In this document: piece by piece, positions 4,798-11,058 of the stretch
How the letters are laid out: the number at the start of each line of letters is the position of its first letter
How positions within the stretch are numbered: the first letter of the stretch is position 1
NCBI GenBank assembly: GCA_934401725.1
Contig: CAKRSS010000060.1
Location: forward strand, 1 to 11,370
DNA: 11,370 nucleotides
From: an uncultured Eubacteriales bacterium
GTDB taxonomy: Bacteria; Bacillota; Clostridia; Oscillospirales; CAG-272
Direction of reading: 5' to 3'
Made by a program: the position numbers and the translations under genes
The notes under the pieces: model-generated
The model's input: only the letters and a program-made list of their open reading frames with translations
What the model was told of the DNA's origin: nothing
Databases searched by the model: none

Positions 4798-6621
4798 ATG
4801 AAAAACACAGGTAAAACAAATAATAAAACCGCAAGACGCGCCGCGGCGTTTGCCGCGCTGTCGCTCTCGGCAGTGCTGTTTATGTCGTCCTGCGCGCAGG
4901 ACGGGCTGTCCGCCTATGAGCTCGCCGTCAAGAACGGACTGACGGGACTCAGCGAGTCGCAGTGGCTCGAGTCTCTCAAGGGCGAGAACGGCAAGGACGG
5001 TCGGGACGGCGAGAACGGTCAGAACGGCGCGTCCGCCTACGAGCTGTCCGTGGCCGCCGGATTCAAGGGCACAGCCGAGGAATGGCTGGCCTCACTGCGC
5101 GGCAAGGACGGCGCGGCGGGCAAGTCTGCCTACCAGAGCGCCGTTGAGAACGGCTACACCGGCAGCGAGGGCGACTGGGTCGCCGCCATTATGGGCTCGG
5201 GCTCGCAGACAGGGACGGCAGGCGTCGGAATCGCGTCGGTTCAGGTGAACCCGGCGCGGCACCTCATCGTGAGACTCACCAACGGCACGGTCATTGACGC
5301 GGGCTACATCGGCGTCAGCGACGGAAGCAACAGCGGCAGCGATACGCCCGCCGGGAACATCGACGCCGACGGCTATCTCGTCGTCAACCAGACGGTGGCC
5401 GTCACCGCGGGCGCGCTCAACATACGCACCGCCCCCAACACGACCGACAGCAAGGTCGTCACCCACCTCTCCATGGGCACGGAGCTGGTTCGCGTCGGCA
5501 TCGGGCGCGACGGCAACAAGTGGAGCAAGGTGCTCTACAACGGCCAGGTCTGCTACGCCTCGAGCGCATATCTCGAGGTGGTGTCCGACAGCGGCGCGGT
5601 CGACCTCGGCGCGCTTGAGATACCCACCGTCCGCCTCTGCGACACCTACCGCCTGATGGTCGGCCAGCAGATGGCGTTTGAGGCGGGACAGTTCATGGAG
5701 AGAACCGGGGAGGGGTACACGGTCTCGTTCTCCTACACGGGCAGCGGTAAGAAATACGTCACGTCCGACGCGATATACATCACACCCACCGCCGCCGAGA
5801 CGGCGGAGCTCACCGTCACGCTGCGCAAGACCATCGACGGCCGCCCCGTTGTCGTCTACACCAAGACGGCTAAGCTTATCTCGGAGAGCCGGGCGAATGT
5901 CAACCTCACGGCGCTTGTCATCGGCGACAGCCGCATCTCGGACGGAACGCTGGTCAACCGGCTCAAGTCGACCTGGGGCGCGTCCATGACGCTCATCGGC
6001 ACCAAAAAGACGGCCTCCGGCACCGCCCATGAGGGACGCGGCGCGTGGAGCACCTCCAATTACCTCTCCTACGCCACCGCCGTCAAGCAGGACAACCCTT
6101 TCTATAACCCCGCAAAGTCGGTGTTCGACTTTGATTACTACCTCAAGAACAACAGCCTGACCTGTCCCGACCTCGTGGTGTTCTATCTCGGCGCCAACGA
6201 CGGGTACAGCGCGCTGTCCATTGCAAATTACCAGAAGCTCATCGACTCGGTCAAGGCCGCAGGGACTGCCCGCGGCAAGCAGGTGCGCGTTTTTATCATG
6301 ATGGAGTACCTTGCGCCCGAGGACGGCTTCTGCCTCGGCTATTCCTTTGACGCCGCCTCGATGCGGCACGACCAGGCCGTCTATTTTGACCGCCTGACGA
6401 CCGCCTTCGGAAGCCGCGAGGGAGAGGGAATATACCTCATTCCGGCGGGTGTCGTCATTGACAGCGGCGCTGACCGCGTGCGCGAGCAGGTGCGCGTCTC
6501 CGATTATTCGAACGCTGCCGAGGACGTCATCACCGACGTCGTTCACCTCTCGAAGGTGGGCTACACCAAGCAGGCGGACGTTATATCAGCGTATGTTAAC
6601 TCAATTTTTGCAGTAAAGTAA
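4798..6621 (+). CDS. Lipoprotein with SAYE/Gly-rich repeats, SH3b and SGNH hydrolase domain
   Basis: A 607-residue surface lipoprotein: signal peptide with RR at 13-14, hydrophobic core and lipidated C32 (LFMSSC). Three ~31-residue repeats begin with SAY at 38, 79 and 110 and share an xxNG...W pattern. The first two units end in collagen-like Gly-X-Y runs (e.g. 62-78). A bacterial SH3 domain spans ~195-262 (ALNIRTAP...YASSAYLEV), then a beta-rich linker. The C-terminal SGNH/GDSL hydrolase has block I GDSR (nucleophile S378), GRG, block III GAND (N467) and block V DVVH (D580, H583), so the active site looks complete. Such enzymes deacylate polysaccharides or peptidoglycan; the SH3b domain suggests wall binding. 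I chose the ATG at 4798 because AAGGAGG (4780-4786) precedes it and the signal peptide then starts correctly; an upstream in-frame ATG at 4699 lies inside repeat sequence. Substrate unknown. Confidence 0.88.
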   Translation: MKNTGKTNNKTARRAAAFAALSLSAVLFMSSCAQDGLSAYELAVKNGLTGLSESQWLESLKGENGKDGRDGENGQNGASAYELSVAAGFKGTAEEWLASLRGKDGAAGKSAYQSAVENGYTGSEGDWVAAIMGSGSQTGTAGVGIASVQVNPARHLIVRLTNGTVIDAGYIGVSDGSNSGSDTPAGNIDADGYLVVNQTVAVTAGALNIRTAPNTTDSKVVTHLSMGTELVRVGIGRDGNKWSKVLYNGQVCYASSAYLEVVSDSGAVDLGALEIPTVRLCDTYRLMVGQQMAFEAGQFMERTGEGYTVSFSYTGSGKKYVTSDAIYITPTAAETAELTVTLRKTIDGRPVVVYTKTAKLISESRANVNLTALVIGDSRISDGTLVNRLKSTWGASMTLIGTKKTASGTAHEGRGAWSTSNYLSYATAVKQDNPFYNPAKSVFDFDYYLKNNSLTCPDLVVFYLGANDGYSALSIANYQKLIDSVKAAGTARGKQVRVFIMMEYLAPEDGFCLGYSFDAASMRHDQAVYFDRLTTAFGSREGEGIYLIPAGVVIDSGADRVREQVRVSDYSNAAEDVITDVVHLSKVGYTKQADVISAYVNSIFAVK

Positions 6622-6653
6622 CACCAGGTTCACAACTTCAACACACGGGGGCA

Positions 6654-6682
6654 TTGACAAAAAAACGTTTTTGAGTTACAAT
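6654..6682 (+). promoter_or_regulatory. Promoter of the LRR lipoprotein gene
   Basis: A perfect -35 TTGACA (6654-6659), a 17-nt spacer and a -10 TACAAT (6677-6682) give a start near 6690 and a leader of ~47 nt. The spacer holds the palindrome AAAAACGTTTTT (6661-6672). No terminator is seen for the upstream SGNH gene, so some read-through is possible. Confidence 0.85.
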
Positions 6683-6736
6683 ACTGTCAGATGATTTTTG
6701 TCTTAAAGTATTCACATGAAAGGTGATTAATCCGAA

Positions 6737-7828
6737 ATGAAAAAGATAATTACGGCCCTGCTGCTTGCGGGCCTGCTGCTCGGCGCGACCTCCTGCGTAA
6801 CGCGCGGTCCCGGCGAGTCTACCAACACTACCACAAATCTCAAAGACATACTGTCTCAGATTGATGATGAAATCAAAAATCCGAGCAGTACGCCGGTGAG
6901 CGAGGTGATTTACAAGGTCAACGGCGACCACGTCGAGGTCGTCGGCTGCAACACCGCTGTCGGCGAGGTCAAGATTGAGTCCGAGTACGAGGGCAAGAAG
7001 GTGACTGCCATCGCCGACGAGGCCTTCAACGGGCTGATGACCATCACGAGCATTGTCATTCCCGAGGGCATCACCACCATAGGCGCAAAGGCCTTCATGG
7101 GCTGCGGACGGCTTGAGAGCGTCGCGCTTCCGTCCACGCTGACGGAGCTCGGCAGATACGCCTTCTATGGCTGCTCTGCACTGAGTACTGTCGAGATTCC
7201 CGTCTCGCTGACCACCATAGGCTCCAACGCTTTCGGGCTCTGCGCCGCACTCAAGTCGTTCACGGTTGCCGAGGGCAGCAAGAGCTTCTCCGCCGTCGAC
7301 GGCGTGCTTTTCTCGGCCGACAAGTCGACCCTTGAAATTTACCCGACCGCGCGCGAGGACAAGAGCTACGCCATTCCGGATTCCGTCAAGACAGTTGCGA
7401 ATTTTGCCTTCTCGGGCGCTGTCAGTCTTGAGAGCGTCAGCATGACGGGCGTCACTTCGCTTGGCGACTACACCTTCCGTTCCTGCGCGCGTCTGAAGGA
7501 CGTCGACCTCGGAACCGGCCTGAAGTTTATCGGTGCGAGCACCTTCCAGAAGTGCACGGCACTGACCGAGATAGTCATTCCCGAGGGAGTCGAGTCCATC
7601 GGCTACGTTGACGACAGCAACGAGTGCGGCGCGACCTTCAGTGACTGCACCGCCCTGACGACGCTGACGCTTCCGGCAAGCCTGAAGCACGTCTACCGTC
7701 TCGCGTTCAGCGGCTGCACCGCCCTGAGCCGTGTCAACTACGGCGGCACCAACGCCGAGTGGTCGTCGGTGACGATTGGCGAGGGCAACGAGCCGCTCAA
7801 GACGATTGGAGTTATTGGAAAGAATTAA
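6737..7828 (+). CDS. BspA-type leucine-rich repeat (LRR_5) surface lipoprotein
   Basis: A 363-residue exported protein. The signal peptide MKKIITALLLAGLLLGATSC ends in a lipobox with C20, followed by a Thr/Ser/Asn linker. From ~residue 55 it is made of LRR_5 units with the pattern xxIGxxAFxGCxxLxxVxIPxxV, for example ITTIGAKAFMGCGRLESVALP and LTELGRYAFYGCSALSTVEIP. A break with GVLFSADKSTLEIYP separates the blocks, which is usual in this family. It ends with NYGGTNAEWSSVTIGEGN, a typical terminal unit. Such proteins sit on the cell surface and are linked to binding host or polymer ligands; nothing here is enzymatic. Ribosome binding site AAAGGTGA (6719-6726) sets the ATG at 6737. It has its own strong promoter and a terminator 21 bp after the stop. 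The ligand is unknown. Confidence 0.9.
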   Translation: MKKIITALLLAGLLLGATSCVTRGPGESTNTTTNLKDILSQIDDEIKNPSSTPVSEVIYKVNGDHVEVVGCNTAVGEVKIESEYEGKKVTAIADEAFNGLMTITSIVIPEGITTIGAKAFMGCGRLESVALPSTLTELGRYAFYGCSALSTVEIPVSLTTIGSNAFGLCAALKSFTVAEGSKSFSAVDGVLFSADKSTLEIYPTAREDKSYAIPDSVKTVANFAFSGAVSLESVSMTGVTSLGDYTFRSCARLKDVDLGTGLKFIGASTFQKCTALTEIVIPEGVESIGYVDDSNECGATFSDCTALTTLTLPASLKHVYRLAFSGCTALSRVNYGGTNAEWSSVTIGEGNEPLKTIGVIGKN

Positions 7829-7849
7829 GGTAGGTTAAAAAGTGATTTT

Positions 7850-7890
7850 GCGGTTCTCGCAGGGGTATGCCTGCGGGAGCCGCTTTCTTT
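7850..7890 (+). terminator. Terminator of the LRR gene, same module as 2994-3032
   Basis: GCGGTTCTCGCAGG (7850-7863) pairs with CCTGCGGGAGCCGC (7870-7883), 14 bp including two G-U pairs, with loop GGTATG and then TTTCTTT (7884-7890). It is clearly related to the hairpin after feoB. The two G-U pairs keep the fold despite sequence change. Confidence 0.85.
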
Positions 7891-7891
7891 A

Positions 7892-8053
7892 GGCTTCACC
7901 GCGTAATTCCGTTGGTGCAATTGCGCAGTCAGATTTTTCGTCAGATGAAACAAAAATTCGCAGGCTGTAGCAGCGCTACAGTCAAGAATTTTTGTGAAAT
8001 ATGACGGAAAAGATGCAAGCAAGCGTGCCACTCGGGCATTGCGCGGTGATGCC
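7892..8053 (+). repeat. 162-bp palindromic element, copy B
   Basis: It runs from GGCTTCACCGCGTAAT to ATTGCGCGGTGATGCC with both arms complementary over most of 68 bp. The inner 10-bp arms ACAAAAATTC (7950-7959) and GAATTTTTGT (7986-7995) bound a 26-bp centre containing CTGTAGC-AGC-GCTACAG. The direct 4-mer TTTA flanks it (7888-7891 and 8054-8057). It has no coding capacity of its own; ORFs crossing it are spurious. Confidence 0.85.
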
Positions 8054-8060
8054 TTTAATA

Positions 8061-8086
8061 AATAAGTTCTTTGACCTTGGCAAGCG
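8061..8086 (+). repeat. Dispersed repeat around AATAAGTTCTTTG, copy 2
   Basis: AATAAGTTCTTTGACC and the bases that follow match 3036-3061 with two differences. It lies 7 bp after element copy B. Confidence 0.6.
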
Positions 8087-8099
8087 CGCGCCGTGGAGG

Positions 8100-8145
8100 C
8101 CACCGACGGTGGAGAAGTGTACTTTCTCTGTTGCACAAGAGAAAG
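8100..8145. other. Pair of short perfect hairpins between elements B and C
   Basis: CCACCG-A-CGGTGG (8100-8112) and CTTTCTCT (8122-8129) with AGAGAAAG (8138-8145), loop GTTGCACA, are both perfect. Neither has a proper T run. They extend the chain of palindromes that fills 7850-8358. Confidence 0.6.
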
Positions 8146-8181
8146 AAAGCGGTTTCCACCGGACGTCCCGGCGGAAACCGC
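8138..8181 (-). terminator. Minus-strand terminator-like hairpin downstream of trpS
   Basis: GCGGTTTCCACCGG (8149-8162) pairs with CCGGCGGAAACCGC (8168-8181), 13 of 14 positions. Read on the minus strand it is followed by TTTCTTTCTC. It belongs to the hairpin module of 2994-3032 and 7850-7890 and is the best termination signal for trpS, which ends at 8419. The distance of ~240 nt from trpS makes this less certain. Confidence 0.6.
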
Positions 8182-8195
8182 AAAAATCAATTTAA

Positions 8196-8358
8196 GGCTT
8201 CACCGCGTAATTCCGTTGGTGCAATTGCGCAGTCAGATTTTTCGTCAGATGAAACAAAAATTCTTGTCTGCAGCTCCGCTACAGCCTGCGAATTTTTGTG
8301 AAATATGACGGAAAAGATGCCCGGCAAGTGTGCCACTCGGGCATTGCGCGGTGATGCC
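8196..8358 (+). repeat. 163-bp palindromic element, copy C, with inverted centre
   Basis: The left arm is identical to copy B for the first 68 bp and the right arm is nearly so, with one extra base near GATGCCCGGC. The flanking direct 4-mer is TTAA (8192-8195 and 8359-8362). The 26-bp centre (8264-8289), between ACAAAAATTC and GAATTTTTGT, reads as the reverse complement of the copy B centre at 22 of 26 positions. The centre therefore flipped relative to the arms. Confidence 0.85.
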
Positions 8359-8374
8359 TTAACCAATTACGCAT

Positions 8375-8389
8375 ACGTGCATATGCAAT
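8375..8389 (+). repeat. 15-bp motif shared with the feoB 3' end (trpS copy)
   Basis: ACGTGCATATGCAAT is the exact reverse complement of 2785-2799 and lies at a similar distance outside the GATGCC end of the neighbouring element. Together with the shared hairpin on the other side, this suggests that A and C sit in copies of one larger module. Confidence 0.7.
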
Positions 8390-8418
8390 CAGCTCACACA
8401 CGGAGTGAACCGCCAAAC

Positions 8419-9525
8419 TCACTGATTCGCTTTCTTCAGCAGCGTCTCCCACTCGCCGATGATGGAGCGGTCGGCAAAGTAGTCTATCTTCATGGCGTGG
8501 CGGACGCGGGCGAGCGTCTCGTTCGTCGCCTCGACGGCTCGGGCGGTGCTCGATGTGATGATGTCGTATATCGTGCCGATGTCCTTTTCCCACATCTCGC
8601 GCTGCGCTCTGATGGGGCTCAGCGTCTCCTCGAGAACGTTGTAAAGAAACTTCTTGCAGGTGCCGTCGCCGAGACCGCCGCGGCGGTAGTGCTCCTTCAT
8701 CTCCTCGAGATTTTTGTAGTCGGGCAGGTACTCGGCGAAATGCTCGTCGGTGCAGAAGGCGTCAAGATAGGTGAAGACAACGTTGCCCTCGGTGTGGCCG
8801 GGGTCGCTGATCTGCAGGTGCTGTGGGTCGGTGTACATCTTGCCGTTGATCTGCTTTTTGAGCGTCGCGGCCGAGTCCGAAAGGTAGATGCAGTTGCCGA
8901 GCGACTTGCTCATTTTGGCCTTGCCGTCGACGCCGGGCAGACGGCGCTGCGTCTCGTTCTCGGGTATCATGGCGCGGGGCATGACCAGCGTTTCGCCGTA
9001 TATACGGTTGAATTTCTCGACGATCTCACGCGCCTGCTCAAGCATGGGCAGCTGATCCTCGCCGACCGGCACAACGTTTGCGTCGAACGCGGTGATGTCG
9101 GCCGCCTGCGAGACGGGATAGGCGAAGAAGCCGACCGGCAGTCCCTCGTCGGCGAACCCTCTCATCTGAATTTCAGCCTTGACGGTGGGATTGCGCGACA
9201 GTCTCGCGGTGGTCACGAGGTTGAGGTAGTAGAATGTCAGCGCGTGCAGCGCCGGAAGCGCCGACTGGACGCATATGGTCGACTTGGTCGGATCAATGCC
9301 CACGGAGAGGTAGTCCAGCACGACGTTTATGATGTTTTCTCTGATCTTGCCGGGGTTGTCGGCGTTGTCGGTCAGCGCCTGGTCGTCGGCGATGAGAATG
9401 TATATATCGTCAAACTTTCCGGAATTCTGAAGCTCGACGCGCCGCTTGAGCGAGCCGACATAGTGTCCGAGGTGCAGCCGCCCGGTCGGACGGTCGCCGG
9501 TGAGAATTATATTTTTGTTGTTCAT
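8419..9525 (-). CDS. trpS: Tryptophanyl-tRNA synthetase
   Basis: A 368-residue class I aminoacyl-tRNA synthetase that charges tRNA-Trp in the cytoplasm. It shows LTGDRPTGRLHLGHYVGSL at the N-terminus, with the HIGH-type motif HLGH at 18-21, and KMSKS at 204-208. Between them it has a conserved TrpS-like active-site region including PVGEDQ. The TGDRPTG form is the variant found in many Bacillota, a little longer than the ~330 residues of the shorter TrpS type. The start at 9525 follows GGAGAG on the minus strand. The leader is only ~30 nt, so there is no room for a T-box riboswitch, and expression is probably constitutive. The gene is monocistronic here, followed by repeat elements. All motifs are intact. 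I see nothing pointing to an antibiotic-resistant paralogue, but only the rest of the genome can show whether it is the sole copy. Confidence 0.96.
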   Translation of the reverse strand: MNNKNIILTGDRPTGRLHLGHYVGSLKRRVELQNSGKFDDIYILIADDQALTDNADNPGKIRENIINVVLDYLSVGIDPTKSTICVQSALPALHALTFYYLNLVTTARLSRNPTVKAEIQMRGFADEGLPVGFFAYPVSQAADITAFDANVVPVGEDQLPMLEQAREIVEKFNRIYGETLVMPRAMIPENETQRRLPGVDGKAKMSKSLGNCIYLSDSAATLKKQINGKMYTDPQHLQISDPGHTEGNVVFTYLDAFCTDEHFAEYLPDYKNLEEMKEHYRRGGLGDGTCKKFLYNVLEETLSPIRAQREMWEKDIGTIYDIITSSTARAVEATNETLARVRHAMKIDYFADRSIIGEWETLLKKANQ

Positions 9526-9562
9526 TGATGCTCTCCGTAAATTGAAATTTGTCTATCGAATT

Positions 9563-9591
9563 ATTATAGCATTGTTTTGCGGAAAAGTCAA
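9563..9591 (-). promoter_or_regulatory. Sigma-A promoter of trpS (extended -10)
   Basis: On the minus strand: -35 TTGACT (9586-9591), 17-nt spacer, perfect -10 TATAAT (9563-9568) with an upstream TGC giving an extended -10. Predicted start is near 9556, about 30 nt before the ATG. Confidence 0.9.
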
Positions 9592-9669
9592 CTCACGGGA
9601 AAGGATTTCAGGCAAAACATAGAGTTTGCGGTTATGTGCCCTCCGAACTGGCCGTAGATATTATACAAA

Positions 9670-9728
9670 GCTATCGGCAAAAAATCAAGAATTCATTCGT
9701 CTCAATTTCCGCAATTCTTGCCGATAGC
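9670..9728. other. Large hairpin with two alternative pairings in the trpS/XRE gap
   Basis: GCTATCGGCAA (9670-9680) pairs perfectly over 11 bp with TTGCCGATAGC (9718-9728). CAAGAATT (9686-9693) also pairs perfectly with AATTCTTG (9713-9720). The two pairings overlap at 9718-9720, so the fold is either 8 bp + bulge + 8 bp or 11 bp + 5 bp with a shifted internal loop. It is outside the trpS transcript. No T run or clear promoter goes with it. Confidence 0.6.
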
Positions 9729-9760
9729 GGCAAGGCGCGGCGCGGCCGCGGTGGTCGTGG
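9729..9760 (+). other. G-rich tract with seven evenly spaced GG pairs
   Basis: GG pairs at 9729, 9734, 9739, 9744, 9750, 9753 and 9759 are separated by 1-4 nt. This could allow a two-tier G-quadruplex on the plus strand. It directly follows the 9670-9728 hairpin and is followed by TTGATTTTTT. The rest of the gap (9592-9669, 9771-9860) shows nothing else I can assign. Confidence 0.35.
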
Positions 9761-9863
9761 TTGATTTTTTCCGTTCTTTGCGGTAAACTATTGCTGTAAA
9801 TATTAAAGCACAGGTTGAACTGCGCCCGCAAAATACTTGGTGTGAAAATTCTGAAACAGGATG

Positions 9864-9869
9864 TATAAT
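9864..9869 (+). promoter_or_regulatory. -10 element of the XRE regulator promoter
   Basis: A perfect TATAAT (9864-9869) preceded by ATG, with no good -35 at 16-18 nt (the hexamer at 17 nt is TGTGAA). Predicted start is near 9876, giving a ~38-nt leader. The missing -35 suggests a weak or activator-dependent promoter. Confidence 0.6.
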
Positions 9870-9876
9870 CAGGTTA

Positions 9877-9890
9877 CAAAAGCGCTTTTG
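9877..9890 (+). promoter_or_regulatory. Perfect 14-bp palindrome at the XRE transcription start, likely operator
   Basis: CAAAAGCGCTTTTG is fully self-complementary. It starts 8 nt after the -10 box, covering the predicted +1 region, upstream of the AAAGGAG ribosome binding site (9900-9906). XRE/Cro-type dimers commonly bind such palindromes, so autorepression is the simplest reading. It has no T run and is too short to be a terminator. Confidence 0.5.
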
Positions 9891-9913
9891 AATTATCGCA
9901 AAGGAGAAAATTT

Positions 9914-10975
9914 ATGTCCATTGGAGCTACAATCAAAAAACTGCGCCGCGACAGAAATATCACGCAGGAGCAGCTCGCCGAAATGCTGGGTGTTTCCACG
10001 AATGCGGTCTCTCAATGGGAGTGCGACAAGACCGCTCCCGACATTTCGCACCTGCCGGTGCTGGCAAACATTTTCGAGGTCAGCGCCGACGTCTTGCTTG
10101 AAATCGACATCGCCAAGAGCAGGAAGCAGTCCGAAATCAAAGAATTCACCGAAAAGTACGCCGCGCTTTGCAGTCAGGGGCAAACGGAGGAAAGATTAAA
10201 GCTCGCTCGTGCCCTGCAGAAAAAATATCCGAACGACGAAACTGTACGCTATTACCTTATGCGCGCCCTGCAAAACCGGGATGTCGACGAAAACTTTGAC
10301 GAGATAGTCACGCTCGGCGAGCAGCTCATGGAGTCCACAAATGCGGAATACCGAACGGGAGCCATCCGAGGCCTGTGCTTCTCGTATTTGCACAAGGGCG
10401 ACAGAGTGAAAGCGCTGCAATACGCGGATATGATACCTCCCGCGGAAGACCTCCGTCTGCACGTGCTTGAAGGAGGGGAGCTCGTCCGGCACTGCCAAAA
10501 ATATTTCTGGCAGGTGTGCAACCAAATGTATCTTTATGCGAAATATCTGATCGATTGCAAGGACGCCGGATACACACCCGAGGAAAAGCACTCGATGTTA
10601 TCGCTCGTGTACGACGTCTACCATATGGTCTTTCCCGACAAAGATTTCGGACTTTGGAACGAGCGGCTGGCAAAGATTTGCCTTCTTATGTCAATTGAGA
10701 GTGCAAAAGCCGGGCAGCCTGAAAAAGCGATTGAAGAGCTTGAGAACATGGTTAAACATCTTGAAAATTACAACAGCAACCCGGAAATATCTCACACTTC
10801 CCTGCTCGTCAACAGAATAAAAGCAAGTCAGGGCGACATCAAAAAACACTCGGAAGAAACGTACGGTCATATGTATCTTAGATACCTCAATAACAAAGAA
10901 AACGAGGGCATATTTGTTTTTGCAAAGGACGATTGCCGTTATCTGGGCATCAAGGAGCGCCTTTCGATGCTTTAA
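9914..10975 (+). CDS. XRE-family transcriptional regulator with helical (TPR-like) C-terminus
   Basis: A 353-residue cytoplasmic DNA-binding protein. Residues ~4-60 are an HTH_3 Cro/C1-type domain: IKKLRRDRNITQEQLAEMLG, then VSTNAVSQWECDKTAPD as recognition helix region, then SADVLLEID. The remaining ~290 residues are predicted helical with repeated paired-helix patterns (EERLKLARALQKKYPNDE, AIEELENMVKHLENYN), like the TPR-type sensor part of peptide-responsive or stress-responsive XRE regulators; I cannot name a ligand. AAAGGAG at 9900-9906 sets the ATG at 9914. By eye its base composition is less GC-rich than feoB or the sulfatase, which may hint at separate ancestry. Neighbours: divergent trpS, and a convergent small membrane protein that could be a partner, though nothing proves it. 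The palindrome at 9877-9890 is a candidate self-operator. Confidence 0.88.
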   Translation: MSIGATIKKLRRDRNITQEQLAEMLGVSTNAVSQWECDKTAPDISHLPVLANIFEVSADVLLEIDIAKSRKQSEIKEFTEKYAALCSQGQTEERLKLARALQKKYPNDETVRYYLMRALQNRDVDENFDEIVTLGEQLMESTNAEYRTGAIRGLCFSYLHKGDRVKALQYADMIPPAEDLRLHVLEGGELVRHCQKYFWQVCNQMYLYAKYLIDCKDAGYTPEEKHSMLSLVYDVYHMVFPDKDFGLWNERLAKICLLMSIESAKAGQPEKAIEELENMVKHLENYNSNPEISHTSLLVNRIKASQGDIKKHSEETYGHMYLRYLNNKENEGIFVFAKDDCRYLGIKERLSML

Positions 10976-10979
10976 TATG

Positions 10980-11009
10980 AAAAAAGCCCCGAGGCCATCC
11001 TCGGGGCTT
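10980..11009 (-). terminator. Terminator between convergent XRE and small-membrane-protein genes
   Basis: AAGCCCCGAGG (10984-10994) pairs perfectly over 11 bp with CCTCGGGGCTT (10999-11009), loop CCAT. On the minus strand it ends in a six-T run (10980-10985 in complement), so it terminates the membrane-protein transcript. On the plus strand no T run follows, but the stable stem sits 8 nt after the XRE stop and may still help end that transcript. Confidence 0.85.
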
Positions 11010-11058
11010 AACACATATTGAGCAAACAGCGCCTTTGCATTTTTCACAGGTCAACCGC

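Noticed and set aside
5092..6546. 484-codon open frame on the minus strand, antisense to the SGNH lipoprotein
   Set aside because: Same mirror effect; no ribosome binding site, no recognisable domain, and the plus-strand gene is clear.
6638..7690. 350-codon open frame on the minus strand, antisense to the LRR gene
   Set aside because: It begins inside the LRR gene and runs through its promoter; composition is a shadow of LRR codons.
7825..8190. 121-codon minus-strand frame and several short plus-strand frames in the repeat gap; likewise 2841-3158
   Set aside because: They translate the palindromic elements and hairpins. Similar peptides in different places come from repeated DNA, not from a protein family.
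8305..9528. 407-codon open frame on the plus strand, antisense to trpS
   Set aside because: It starts within a repeat element and mirrors trpS, whose HIGH and KMSKS motifs are unambiguous.
9526..9600. T-box riboswitch for trpS
   Set aside because: The promoter lies ~30 nt from the start codon, leaving no space for a T-box leader, and no T-box sequence is seen.
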